Shown here one piece after another: positions 30,029 through 38,410 of a DNA stretch of 45,971 nucleotides. The notes under the pieces were generated by a model. That model was not told the origin of the DNA, did not search any database, and saw nothing but the letters and a program-made list of their open reading frames with translations. The DNA is from an uncultured Eubacteriales bacterium (GTDB taxonomy: Bacteria > Bacillota > Clostridia > Oscillospirales > Oscillospiraceae). The stretch spans positions 1 to 45,971 of the forward strand of contig UQZJ01000017.1 in NCBI GenBank assembly GCA_900545495.1. The letters run 5' to 3'. Made by a program: the position numbers and the translations under genes. Position 1 is the stretch's first letter. The number at the start of each line of letters is the position of its first letter.

Positions 30029-33000
30029 GCTCAGTTCCTCCTTCTTGGGACTTTCGTCCCTGTATCTCATTCTGCTGCAAACGCAGCTTTTCTACAAGGC
30101 CGCCTGCGGCGTCCAATGCATCCTCGTTTGGCTGTAAAAACAGCGTCAGCCGCGGCTCCGTTCCCGCCGACAGCTGCAAGCGGTTCCGGTAGCCCGCCAT
30201 GGTACACACCGCCAGCAGCGCCGCCGGGTCGATGCGCGTATCGAAGCTGAACAGCAGCTGCCGCCCCTTCTGGGTGATGTCGGTGATGCCCGTCTCCATG
30301 GCCGCCGCCCGGAGCATGGCCACGTGCAGCAGCGCCGTTACCGGCTTTGGCACGTCGCCGTACCGGTCCAGCAGCTCGTCCGTCAGGTCGGCCTCGTCCG
30401 CCGGCGTCCGCAGCGCGGCGATGCGGCGGTACAGATCCATCCGCTGCTCGGCGGCGGGTACATACCCCTCCGGGATGTAGGCCGGCACCGTCAGGTCGGC
30501 GGAGCATTCCGCCCGCACCTCCGCGCCCCGGCCCTGCTGCTCCAGCACCGCGTCGTTCAGCAGCTTCAGGTACATATCATAGCCCACAGACATCATGTAG
30601 CCCGACTGCTCGGGGCCTAAGAGGTTTCCGGCGCCCCGGATCTCCAGATCCCGCATGGCGATCTTGAAGCCGGAGCCGAACTCCACATATTCCCGTATGG
30701 CGGTGAGCCGCTTGGCGGCCACCTCCGTCAGCACCTTGCCGGTGCGGTACGTCAGATAGGCGTAGGCCCGCCGGGCCGACCGGCCGATGCGCCCCCGGAT
30801 CTGGTGGAGCTGGCTGAGCCCCAGCCGGTCCGCGTCCTCGATAATGAGGGTGTTCACGTTGGGGATGTCGATGCCCGTTTCGATGATGGTGGTGCATACC
30901 AGCACGTCGATGTCGCCCTCCGCCATGCGGCTCATGACGCGGCTCAGCTCACCCTCCGCCATTTTGCCATGGGCGGTCTCCACCGTCACGCCGTCGCCCA
31001 GCAGCTCCCGCAGCCGGGAGGCGGTGGAGTCGATGTTCTCCACCCGGTTGTGCAGGTAGTACACCTGCCCGCCCCGATCCAGCTCCCGCCGGATGGCCTC
31101 GGTGACGATGCCCCAGTCGTGCTCCAGTACATAGGTCTGCACCGGCTGCCGCTCCTGCGGCGGCTGCTCGATGGTGCTCATGTCCCGGATGCCGCTGAGG
31201 GCCATGTTCAGCGTCCGGGGGATGGGCGTGGCGGACAGCGTCAGCGTGTCCACCTGCTCCGTCCGCTGGCGCAGCTTCTCCTTATGGGTCACGCCGAAGC
31301 GCTGCTCCTCGTCGATGATGAGCAGACCCAGATCCTTGAACTCCACGCTCTTGGCCAGCAGTTTGTGGGTGCCGATGAGCAGATCCACTCTGCCCGTTTT
31401 CACCCGCTCCAGCACGTCCTTCACCTGCGCCGGTGTGCGGAATCGGGACAGCACCTCCACCGTCACCGGAAATGCCCGGAACCGGGCGATGGCCGTGGCG
31501 TAGTGCTGCTGGGCCAGCACGGTGGTGGGTACCAGAATGGCGGCCTGTTTGCCGTCCAGAATGCACTTCATGGCCGCCCGCAGCGCCACCTCCGTCTTGC
31601 CGTAGCCCACATCGCCGCACAGCAGCCGATCCATGGGCGCCGGCTTCTCCATATCCCGCTTGATATCCCGGATGGCGGCCAGCTGGTCGTCCGTCTCCGT
31701 GTAGTCGAAATCATCCTCAAACTCCCGCTGCCACGGGGAGTCCGGTGAAAAGGCGAAGCCGGTCTGCCGCTGGCGCTGGGCGTACAGCTTGATCAGTTCC
31801 TCGGCCAGATCCTTTGCCGCCGCCTTGGCCCGGCGGGTGGTCTTGGCCCACTGGTCGCCGGACAGCTTGTTCAGCTTCGTCTTTTCCGCCGCCTCGTCGC
31901 CGCCGCCGATGTATTTGCTCACCAGATCCAGCGATGTGGCCGGTACATACAGGCAGTCGCTGCCGGCGTAGTTGATCTTGATATAGTCCTTCTCCACGCC
32001 GTCCACCGGCAGACGCAGCATCCCGGCGAACCGCCCGATGCCGTGGTGGACGTGTACCACCAGATCGCCCACCGCCAGATCGGTGTAGGATTGTATTTTC
32101 TGCCGATTGTCCGTCTTGGCGGCGCGGGGCTTTTTCCGGCTGCCGGACAGCTTCTCGGTGAGCTGTCCCTCCGTCAGCACCGCCAGCTTCAGCGCCGGCC
32201 ACTCGCTGCCGGCGCTGAGCGCGCCTACGGTGATGCACACCTGCCCCCGCTTCGGCACGGCGCTGCCGGACAGCTCCAGCGCGGCGGGGATCTTTTTCCG
32301 GTGCAGCAGCTCCTGCATATTCTTTGCCCGCACCTCGCCGCCGCACAGCACCAGCACGCCGTACCCGGCGGTGAGGTAGTGTACGATGTCGGTGGCCGCC
32401 GTTTCCAGACTGCCGCCGTAGCTGGACAGCTGCTTGGCGGAGATGTCCAGCAGCAGCTTGGGCGCCACCAGATACCGGCTGGTGGGCAGGCTCTCCATCT
32501 GGCACACGGGGAAGCGCTCCAGCGCCGCCGCCGTTTCCGTTTCCGTCAGTGTCAGCCGCCCGAAGGCGCCTGCCATCTGACCGGCCTCCATAGACGCCGT
32601 TACATCCTGCTTCACCTGCCATACAAAGGCCTTCAGCGCCTCCTGCACCCGGCCCGCCTCGCTGACGCAGACAAGACAGTCCTCCGGCAGATAATCGAAG
32701 GCCGTGGCCGCGTCGGGGTACACTGCCGCCAGATACCGGTCGCCGCCGGGAGGCGTCACCCCCTGCCGCAGGGACTGGGCGTCCTCCTCCAGCCGCTGCC
32801 GCAGGGCGGCGGTATTCTCCTTCTTCGCCAGACGCTTTGCCGCTGCGTCTATGCGCTTGGCGGCGCTTTCCGCCGCATTTTCGTCGTAAAACGGCAGCAC
32901 CTCGCCGGCGGGCAGCACCGTAAAGCGCTGCCGGTTCTCCACACGGCGCTGGGTGGTCACGTCGAAATCGCCCATGCTGTCCAGCTCGTCGTCGAAGAAC

Positions 33001-33581
33001 TCGCAGCGCACCGGGCGCTCCGGGCCGGGGGAGAAGATATCCAGAATACCGCCGCGGAGGGCGAACTGTCCTGCGCCCTCTACCTGTTGGGCGCGGACGT
33101 AGCCCGCCGCCGTGAGCTGCGCCGTCAGCGCCGTCACGTCATACTGCTGCCCCACCTCCAGCGTGAAGGCGGTCTTTTGCAGCACCGCCGCCGGCAGACA
33201 CAGCTGCGCCATGGCCGCCGCCGTCGCCACCATCACCCGGGGCTTCTCCTGTGCCAAACGGTACAGTGCCCACAGCCGCCGGTACTCCCACTGGCGGCTG
33301 TACGCCGCCGCAGGCCGCAGCTGCCACTCTCTGGCGGGCAGCACCACCGGCTCCTCACCGGTAAGGGCGCGCAGATCGGCGGTCTGCCGGGCGCACTCCT
33401 GCTCGTCGGCACACAGCATCAAAAGGGGTCTGCCGGTCTGCTCCGCCGCAGCCGCCGCCACCGCGGCGCGCTGCACGGGGGAGAGCCCCGTGACCATGCT
33501 GTGCTTCTCCCGGCCTGCCATGCCCGCCGTCAGCTCCTGTAGCTGCGGCAGTGTCAAAAGCTGTCGGATCAGTCCCTCCAA
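30018..33581 (-). CDS. mfd: Transcription-repair coupling factor Mfd
   Basis: A 1187-residue protein of usual length. The N-terminal UvrB-like region comes first, then the RNA-polymerase-binding CarD-like domain (about 510-600, LAVGDLVVHVHHGIGRFAGM), then the RecG-like helicase motor with Walker A GDVGYGKTE near residue 655 and DEEQRFGV near 754, and the C-terminal TRCF domain. Mfd removes stalled polymerase and recruits excision repair. The start is TTG (33581), because GGGAGGGAGA is in place and no ATG fits the family N-terminus. The 3' end overlaps the foldase start. pth follows in the opposite sense of reading (upstream on the minus strand). Confidence 0.96.
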   Translation of the reverse strand: MEGLIRQLLTLPQLQELTAGMAGREKHSMVTGLSPVQRAAVAAAAAEQTGRPLLMLCADEQECARQTADLRALTGEEPVVLPAREWQLRPAAAYSRQWEYRRLWALYRLAQEKPRVMVATAAAMAQLCLPAAVLQKTAFTLEVGQQYDVTALTAQLTAAGYVRAQQVEGAGQFALRGGILDIFSPGPERPVRCEFFDDELDSMGDFDVTTQRRVENRQRFTVLPAGEVLPFYDENAAESAAKRIDAAAKRLAKKENTAALRQRLEEDAQSLRQGVTPPGGDRYLAAVYPDAATAFDYLPEDCLVCVSEAGRVQEALKAFVWQVKQDVTASMEAGQMAGAFGRLTLTETETAAALERFPVCQMESLPTSRYLVAPKLLLDISAKQLSSYGGSLETAATDIVHYLTAGYGVLVLCGGEVRAKNMQELLHRKKIPAALELSGSAVPKRGQVCITVGALSAGSEWPALKLAVLTEGQLTEKLSGSRKKPRAAKTDNRQKIQSYTDLAVGDLVVHVHHGIGRFAGMLRLPVDGVEKDYIKINYAGSDCLYVPATSLDLVSKYIGGGDEAAEKTKLNKLSGDQWAKTTRRAKAAAKDLAEELIKLYAQRQRQTGFAFSPDSPWQREFEDDFDYTETDDQLAAIRDIKRDMEKPAPMDRLLCGDVGYGKTEVALRAAMKCILDGKQAAILVPTTVLAQQHYATAIARFRAFPVTVEVLSRFRTPAQVKDVLERVKTGRVDLLIGTHKLLAKSVEFKDLGLLIIDEEQRFGVTHKEKLRQRTEQVDTLTLSATPIPRTLNMALSGIRDMSTIEQPPQERQPVQTYVLEHDWGIVTEAIRRELDRGGQVYYLHNRVENIDSTASRLRELLGDGVTVETAHGKMAEGELSRVMSRMAEGDIDVLVCTTIIETGIDIPNVNTLIIEDADRLGLSQLHQIRGRIGRSARRAYAYLTYRTGKVLTEVAAKRLTAIREYVEFGSGFKIAMRDLEIRGAGNLLGPEQSGYMMSVGYDMYLKLLNDAVLEQQGRGAEVRAECSADLTVPAYIPEGYVPAAEQRMDLYRRIAALRTPADEADLTDELLDRYGDVPKPVTALLHVAMLRAAAMETGITDITQKGRQLLFSFDTRIDPAALLAVCTMAGYRNRLQLSAGTEPRLTLFLQPNEDALDAAGGLVEKLRLQQNEIQGRKSQEGGTEHEE

Positions 33582-33678
33582 GTGCTCTCCCTCCCTTCCG
33601 AGATCAGCGCCTGCGCTGTTTTTTGACTTGGTATCAGCGTATATTCTATGCGTGCTTTCTGAAATTTACCTGAAAAAT

Positions 33679-34275
33679 TCAGCTGTTGAAACGGTTCATG
33701 GCCGTGTCAGCCCCCTGCTCAATAAGGCACAGCGCCGCCTCCGCCGCCCGATCCAGCGTGGCGCGCAGCAGCTTGGCCTCCTCGCCCTGGGGCTTGCCCA
33801 CCACCCAGTTCACCATCTCATGGTCGGGATGCTCCGGCATCCCCACACCCACCTTGATGCGGGGGAACCCGTCCGTCCCAAGGTGCTGGATGATATTCTT
33901 CAGCCCGTTGTGGCCGCCCGCCGACCCGCTTTTGCGGATCCGCAGCCGTCCCGCCGCGAGGGACACGTCGTCGGAGATGACCACCACATGGTCTGCCGGC
34001 ACCTTGTAGAACCGGGCGGCCTCGCCCACGGACTCACCGGACAGGTTCATGTATGTCTGGGGCTTCATCACCAGTATTTTGTTGCCGTTTTTCTCCAGAA
34101 TACCTGTCCACGCCTTGAACCGCAGCTTGTTGAGCTTGAAATTCTCCTTTTCCATCAGGCTGTCCAGCGCCAGCCACCCCATGTTATGGCGGGTGGATTC
34201 GTACTTGCTGCCGGGATTGCCCAGCCCCACAAGGATCCAGTTGACGCCGCCGGCCTGATTCCGATTAAAAAACAA
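33679..34275 (-). CDS. pth: Peptidyl-tRNA hydrolase
   Basis: A 198-residue Pth that frees stalled peptidyl-tRNAs. The catalytic H30 is in STRHNMGW, with N77 (TYMNLSG) and D102/D103 (SDDVSL) in the expected places. The glycine motif KSGSAGGHNGLKNI is complete. The start is TTG 34275 with AAGGAGG 8 bases upstream. A GTG ten codons later (VNWILVGLGNPG) matches the usual family start, but it lacks a ribosome site. The same operon direction places mfd after it, a common pth-mfd order in Firmicutes. The upstream prs gene has a terminator before it. Confidence 0.96.
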   Translation of the reverse strand: MFFNRNQAGGVNWILVGLGNPGSKYESTRHNMGWLALDSLMEKENFKLNKLRFKAWTGILEKNGNKILVMKPQTYMNLSGESVGEAARFYKVPADHVVVISDDVSLAAGRLRIRKSGSAGGHNGLKNIIQHLGTDGFPRIKVGVGMPEHPDHEMVNWVVGKPQGEEAKLLRATLDRAAEAALCLIEQGADTAMNRFNS

Positions 34276-34293
34276 GGCTCTCGCCTCCTTTTG

Positions 34294-34324
34294 AAAAAGT
34301 AAGGGGACTGCAAACGCAGTCCCC
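34294..34324 (-). terminator. Terminator of prs
   Basis: GGGGACTGC and its complement (loop AAAC). On the minus strand TTAC then TTTTT follows, close to the pth ribosome site. Confidence 0.8.
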
Positions 34325-34360
34325 CACAGTATAGCATAGCTTCCGCCGTTTGAAAAGCGC

Positions 34361-35320
34361 TTAGTTGAACAGCTTAGCGATGGAGATCTCCTGATAGATA
34401 CGCTCGATGGCCTCGGCGAACATGGGCGCCACAGACAGGTACTTGATCTTGTCGCAGCCTGCGCCCATCGTCTCGGGGATGGTGTTCAGCAGAGCGACCT
34501 CCTTGATGACGCTGCTGCTCAGACGCTCCAGCGCCGGGCCGGACAGCACGCCATGGCTGGCGCAGGCGTACACGCTGTTGGCGCCGCCCACCTCCACGAT
34601 GGCCTTGGCCGCGTTGCAGATGGAGCCGGCGGTGTCGATCATATCGTCGAACAGGATGCAGTCCTTACCTGCCACGTCGCCGATGACGTTCATGACCTCG
34701 CACTGGTTGGCCTTCTGACGGCGCTTGTCCACGATGGCAAGGCTCATGTGCAGCTTCTGGGCGAAGGTGCGGGCGCGGGCCACGCTGCCCACGTCGGGGG
34801 ACACCACCGCCATGTTCTCACACTTCTCGCCGAACTTCTTGGCGTAGTAGTCCACGAACACGGGGTTGCCCAGCAGGTTGTCCACAGGGATGTCGAAGAA
34901 GCCCTGGATCTGGCTGGCGTGGAGATCCATGGTCAGCACGCGGTCGGCGCCGGAGGCGGTGATCATGTTGGCCACCAGCTTGGCGGAGATGGGATCGCGG
35001 CTCTTGGCCTTACGATCCTGACGGGCATAGCCGAAATAGGGGATCACCGCGGTAACACGACCCGCGGAGGCGCGCTTGCAGGCGTCGATCATGATGAGCA
35101 GCTCCATCAGGCTGTCATTGACCGGCTTGCAGGTGGAGTTGATGAGAAACACATCGCTGCCGCGGACGCTCTCATACAGAGAGACCGAGGCCTCGCCGTC
35201 CGCAAAGGATTTGACCTCTGCCTCGCCCAGCTTGATGCCGATGAGCTTGCAGATCTCCTGTGCCAATGCGGGGTTGGCGTTGCCGGTGAAGATCTTGATG
35301 TCCTTGCCGTGAGAAATCAT
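34361..35320 (-). CDS. prs: Ribose-phosphate pyrophosphokinase
   Basis: A 319-residue class I PRPP synthetase, full length. It makes PRPP from ribose 5-phosphate and ATP for nucleotide, histidine and tryptophan synthesis. The N-terminal KIFTGNANPALAQEI, DGEASVSLYESVRG, the ATP loop FGYARQDRK, and the PRPP-binding loop DCILFDDMIDTAGSI are all present. The start is set by GAGAGG. A structured leader of about 170 bases with a terminator-like hairpin (35404-35466) precedes it. Its own terminator lies at 34294-34324. Confidence 0.97.
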   Translation of the reverse strand: MISHGKDIKIFTGNANPALAQEICKLIGIKLGEAEVKSFADGEASVSLYESVRGSDVFLINSTCKPVNDSLMELLIMIDACKRASAGRVTAVIPYFGYARQDRKAKSRDPISAKLVANMITASGADRVLTMDLHASQIQGFFDIPVDNLLGNPVFVDYYAKKFGEKCENMAVVSPDVGSVARARTFAQKLHMSLAIVDKRRQKANQCEVMNVIGDVAGKDCILFDDMIDTAGSICNAAKAIVEVGGANSVYACASHGVLSGPALERLSSSVIKEVALLNTIPETMGAGCDKIKYLSVAPMFAEAIERIYQEISIAKLFN

Positions 35321-35403
35321 GGTGTTAAACCTCTCGCTTTCTGTCCGTTATGGAATATTTTTTCGACCGCTGCCGGTCATGGCATACCTGTTAAAAAACA
35401 AAC

Positions 35404-35466
35404 AAAAAGCGCCGCCACATCGCCCTTACCGCCGGTCAGAGCGGTCTTTTGCGATGCAGACGGCGC
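35404..35466 (-). terminator. Terminator-like hairpin in the prs leader
   Basis: On the minus strand GCGCCG (35466-35461) pairs with CGGCGC (35414-35409), and CATCGC (35456-35451) with GCGATG (35423-35418). An inner hairpin ACCGC/GCGGT closes the loop. TTTTT follows (35408-35404) and then a further T-rich stretch. It could end transcription before prs, as a leader attenuator, or be the end of a small RNA of about 160 bases. Confidence 0.6.
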
Positions 35467-35557
35467 ACGCCTCGGCAGAGGAAGCGCACACACAGCAGCT
35501 ATTGGCTTTTACACAGTCCAACCGATCCATTGGCCCTTCCTCCCCTCAGCTTGGTTT

Positions 35558-35579
35558 GCCTGTTCCTATTATAACAGGC
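35558..35579. promoter_or_regulatory. Dyad over the prs leader -10
   Basis: GCCTGTT (35558-35564) and AACAGGC (35573-35579) are exact complements separated by 8 bases. They flank the perfect minus-strand -10 TATAAT (35568-35573) of the prs leader. No good -35 is seen at 17 bases, suggesting activation or repression through this site. Confidence 0.5.
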
Positions 35580-35699
35580 TTTACGGGAAAATCCAGTATT
35601 TTTCCCACTTTTTTTGGCAATAATTTTTCAGGGCGGAAAATGCTCATGCAAATCGCCATTTTTTCATGGAAATAGCGGTCATTTTTTGTATTTCTAAGA

Positions 35700-35735
35700 A
35701 AATGCAAGGGTTTTTGCCATTTTTGAGTTGCATTT
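35700..35735. promoter_or_regulatory. Dyad and T-rich repeats before trmL
   Basis: AAATGCAA (35700-35707) and TTGCATTT (35728-35735) are perfect complements, and the second contains the trmL -35. CCATTTTTT-like strings recur at 35656, 35679 and 35717. The gap between prs and trmL (35321-35785, 465 bases) thus holds the prs leader, these repeats and the trmL promoter. I see no gene in it. Confidence 0.4.
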
Positions 35736-35756
35736 CCCGTTCTATTGCATTACAAT
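35728..35756 (+). promoter_or_regulatory. Promoter of trmL
   Basis: TTGCAT (35728-35733), 17 bases, TACAAT (35751-35756). Confidence 0.8.
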
Positions 35757-35785
35757 AGGCAGGTATTTGAGGAGGGCTGCCCTGT

Positions 35786-36277
35786 ATGCTTCACATTGTG
35801 CTGGTCGAACCGGAGATCCCCCAGAACTGCGGCAACATTGCCCGCACCTGCGCCGCCACGGGATGCTCTCTGCATCTTATCCGTCCGCTGGGCTTCGACA
35901 TCTCCGATCGTGCCGTAAAGCGGGCGGGTCTTGACTACTGGCATCTGGTGACCGTCCGGGACTACGACGGACTGGACGATTTCTTCCGGCAGAACCCGGA
36001 GGCCGCCGGCGATCTGTGGCTGGCCACCACCAAGGCGCCGCAGGACTACACACAGGCCCGGTTCTCGCCGGACTGCTGGCTGTTCTTCGGCAAGGAGACA
36101 GCAGGGCTGCCGGAGGCGTTCCGCGCGGCCCACTATGACCGATGCATCCGGCTGCCCATGCGCACGGAGGCGCGCAGTCTGAATCTCAGCAACTCCGTGG
36201 CCATTCTGACCTACGAGGCTCTGCGGCAGAACGGGTTCCCCGGCCTGTCGGGGCAGGGTGAGATGGCGGAGCGCTGA
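35786..36277 (+). CDS. trmL: tRNA (cytidine/uridine-34 2'-O)-methyltransferase TrmL
   Basis: A 163-residue SPOUT methyltransferase that methylates the wobble base of leucine tRNAs. The N-terminus HIVLVEPEIPQNCGNIARTC is diagnostic. The trefoil-knot SAM pocket is spelled by FFGKETAGLP and IRLPMRTEARSLNLSNSVAI near the C-terminus. GAGGAGG precedes the start, with a good promoter upstream. The pgk gene follows 46 bases later with no terminator, so trmL may lead the glycolytic transcript. Confidence 0.94.
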   Translation: MLHIVLVEPEIPQNCGNIARTCAATGCSLHLIRPLGFDISDRAVKRAGLDYWHLVTVRDYDGLDDFFRQNPEAAGDLWLATTKAPQDYTQARFSPDCWLFFGKETAGLPEAFRAAHYDRCIRLPMRTEARSLNLSNSVAILTYEALRQNGFPGLSGQGEMAER

Positions 36278-36323
36278 TCTGTTTTTTCCATACACATACT
36301 ATTTCAAAAGGAGATGTATCCGT

Positions 36324-37517
36324 ATGAACTACAATAAAAAGACCATTCTGGACGTGGACGTGGCCGGGAAGAAGATCTTGCTGCGCTGCGATTTCAATGT
36401 GCCGCAGGATAAGGAGACGGGCGCTATCACCAGCGACAAGCGCATCGTGGCGGCGCTGCCCACCATCCGCTACCTGCTGGAGAAGAAGGCGGCGGTCATC
36501 GCCTGCTCCCATCTGGGCAAGCCCAAGGGCGAGTGGAAGGCCAAGCTGAGCCTGGCCCCCGTGGCGCAGCGTCTCAGCGAGCTGCTGGGACAGGAGGTCA
36601 TCTTCGCCAAGGACATCGTGGGCGAGGACGCCAAGGCCAAGGCCGCGGCGCTGCAGGGCGGCCAGATCATGCTGCTGGAGAACCTGCGCTTCGATCCCCG
36701 CGAGGAAAAGAACGACCCATCCTTCGCCGAGGAGCTGGCCTCCATGGCGGAGCTGTATGTGTCCGACGCCTTCGGCACCGTTCACCGCGCCCACGCCTCC
36801 ACCGCCGGTGTGGCGGCCTATCTGCCCGCCGTGTCCGGCCTGCTGGTGGCCAAGGAGCTGGAGGTCATGGGCGGTGCGCTCAATAACCCCAAGCGCCCCT
36901 TCGTGGCGGTGCTGGGCGGCGCCAAGGTCAGCGATAAGATCGGCGTCATCAACAACCTGCTGGACAAGGCCGACACCATCATCATCGGCGGCGGCATGGC
37001 CTACACCTTCGCCAAGGCGCAGGGCGGCTCCATCGGTAAGAGCCTGTGCGAGGAGGATAAGCTGGACTACGCCCGGGAGATGATCGCCAAAGCGGAAAAG
37101 AACGGCGTCAAGCTGCTGCTGCCCTCCGACACCATGGCGGCGGACGATTTCTCCAACGACGCCAAGCGTCAGGTGGTCAGCACCATGGCCATCCCCGACG
37201 GCTGGGAGGGCATGGACATCGGCCCCGACACCATCCGGACGTTCTGCGACGCCGTGAAGGGCGCCGGCACCGTGGTGTGGAACGGGCCTATGGGCGTGTT
37301 CGAGTTTGAGAACTTTGCCGCCGGCACCCGCGCCATGGCGCAGGCGCTGGCCGACAGCGGTGCCATCACCATCGTGGGCGGCGGCGACAGTGCCGCGGCG
37401 GTGGATCAGATGGGCTTTGCCGACAAGATCACCCACATCAGCACCGGCGGCGGCGCGTCTCTGGAATTTCTGGAGGGTCTGGAGCTGCCCGGCGTGGCCT
37501 GCCTGCTGGACAAGTAA
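36324..37517 (+). CDS. pgk: Phosphoglycerate kinase
   Basis: A 397-residue PGK of normal length. It makes ATP from 1,3-bisphosphoglycerate. RCDFNVPQ (21-28) holds the substrate-binding residues, and the nucleotide domain ends with GGGDSAAAVDQMG. ATG 36324 has AAGGAG 11 bases upstream. It is the first glycolytic gene of pgk-tpiA-gpmI-gpsA. gapA, which usually leads this cluster, is not in the window. Confidence 0.97.
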   Translation: MNYNKKTILDVDVAGKKILLRCDFNVPQDKETGAITSDKRIVAALPTIRYLLEKKAAVIACSHLGKPKGEWKAKLSLAPVAQRLSELLGQEVIFAKDIVGEDAKAKAAALQGGQIMLLENLRFDPREEKNDPSFAEELASMAELYVSDAFGTVHRAHASTAGVAAYLPAVSGLLVAKELEVMGGALNNPKRPFVAVLGGAKVSDKIGVINNLLDKADTIIIGGGMAYTFAKAQGGSIGKSLCEEDKLDYAREMIAKAEKNGVKLLLPSDTMAADDFSNDAKRQVVSTMAIPDGWEGMDIGPDTIRTFCDAVKGAGTVVWNGPMGVFEFENFAAGTRAMAQALADSGAITIVGGGDSAAAVDQMGFADKITHISTGGGASLEFLEGLELPGVACLLDK

Positions 37518-37618
37518 GCAGCCCTGACAGGGGACGGCCATCCCCTTTACATGGATCGTATCAAAGCAAAATTTGTGTCGATAGAATAGTTTAAAGAAGA
37601 CAGAGGAGTAAACAAGTT

Positions 37619-38392
37619 ATGAATCGCAGATACCGTAAGACCATTATCGCCGGCAACTGGAAGATGAACAAGACCGCCAGCGAGACGAAAAAATTCGCTG
37701 AGGAGCTGAAGGCTCTGCTGCCCAAGGCCAAGTGGTGCGACGTAGTGGTGTGCGTCCCCGCCGTGAACATCTCCACCGCCATCAAGGCCTTCAAGGACGC
37801 CCGCGTGTCCGTTGGCGCGCAGAACGTGTTCTTTGAGAAGTCCGGCGCCTACACCGGCGAGGTCTCCGCCGATATGCTGAAGGATCTGGGCGTGAAGTAC
37901 GTCATCATCGGCCACTCCGAGCGCCGCCAGTATTTCGGTGAGACGGATCTCATCGTCAACAAGAAGGTGCTGGCCGCGCTGGAGGCCGGTCTGCACCCCA
38001 TTATCTGCGTGGGCGAGACGCTGGAGCAGCGGGAGCTGGGCATCACCATGGAGCTCATCGCCCTGCAGGTGAAGTCCGCGCTGGCCGGCGTGTCCGCCGA
38101 GAAGCTGCGCAAGTGCGTCATCGCCTATGAGCCCGTGTGGGCCATCGGCACCGGCAAGACCGCCACCGCCGAGCAGGCTGCAGAGGTCTGCACCTTCATC
38201 CGCACCACCGTGCGCCACCTGTACGGTGCCCGCATCGCCCGTTCCATCACCATCCAGTACGGCGGCTCCATGAAGCCTGCCAACGCCGCGGAGCTGCTGG
38301 GTCAGCCCGACATCGACGGCGGCCTCATCGGCGGTGCCGCTCTGAATGCTGCTGACTTTGTGGAGATCATCAACGCCGCCAATCAGGACTGA
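37619..38392 (+). CDS. tpiA: Triosephosphate isomerase
   Basis: A 257-residue TIM barrel that interconverts glyceraldehyde 3-phosphate and dihydroxyacetone phosphate. It has N13 and K15 (AGNWKMNK), H99 (GHSERR) and the catalytic E171 (AYEPVWAIGTG). GAGGAG lies 9 bases upstream. It is 101 bases after pgk, where I see only a weak hairpin, and 18 bases before gpmI, so the genes are probably cotranscribed. Confidence 0.98.
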   Translation: MNRRYRKTIIAGNWKMNKTASETKKFAEELKALLPKAKWCDVVVCVPAVNISTAIKAFKDARVSVGAQNVFFEKSGAYTGEVSADMLKDLGVKYVIIGHSERRQYFGETDLIVNKKVLAALEAGLHPIICVGETLEQRELGITMELIALQVKSALAGVSAEKLRKCVIAYEPVWAIGTGKTATAEQAAEVCTFIRTTVRHLYGARIARSITIQYGGSMKPANAAELLGQPDIDGGLIGGAALNAADFVEIINAANQD

Positions 38393-38410
38393 GCTCTCAG
38401 GAGGAAAGGC

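Noticed and set aside
35319..35675. A 118-codon plus-strand frame opposite the prs leader
   Set aside because: No ribosome site; the region is structured RNA and promoter sequence.
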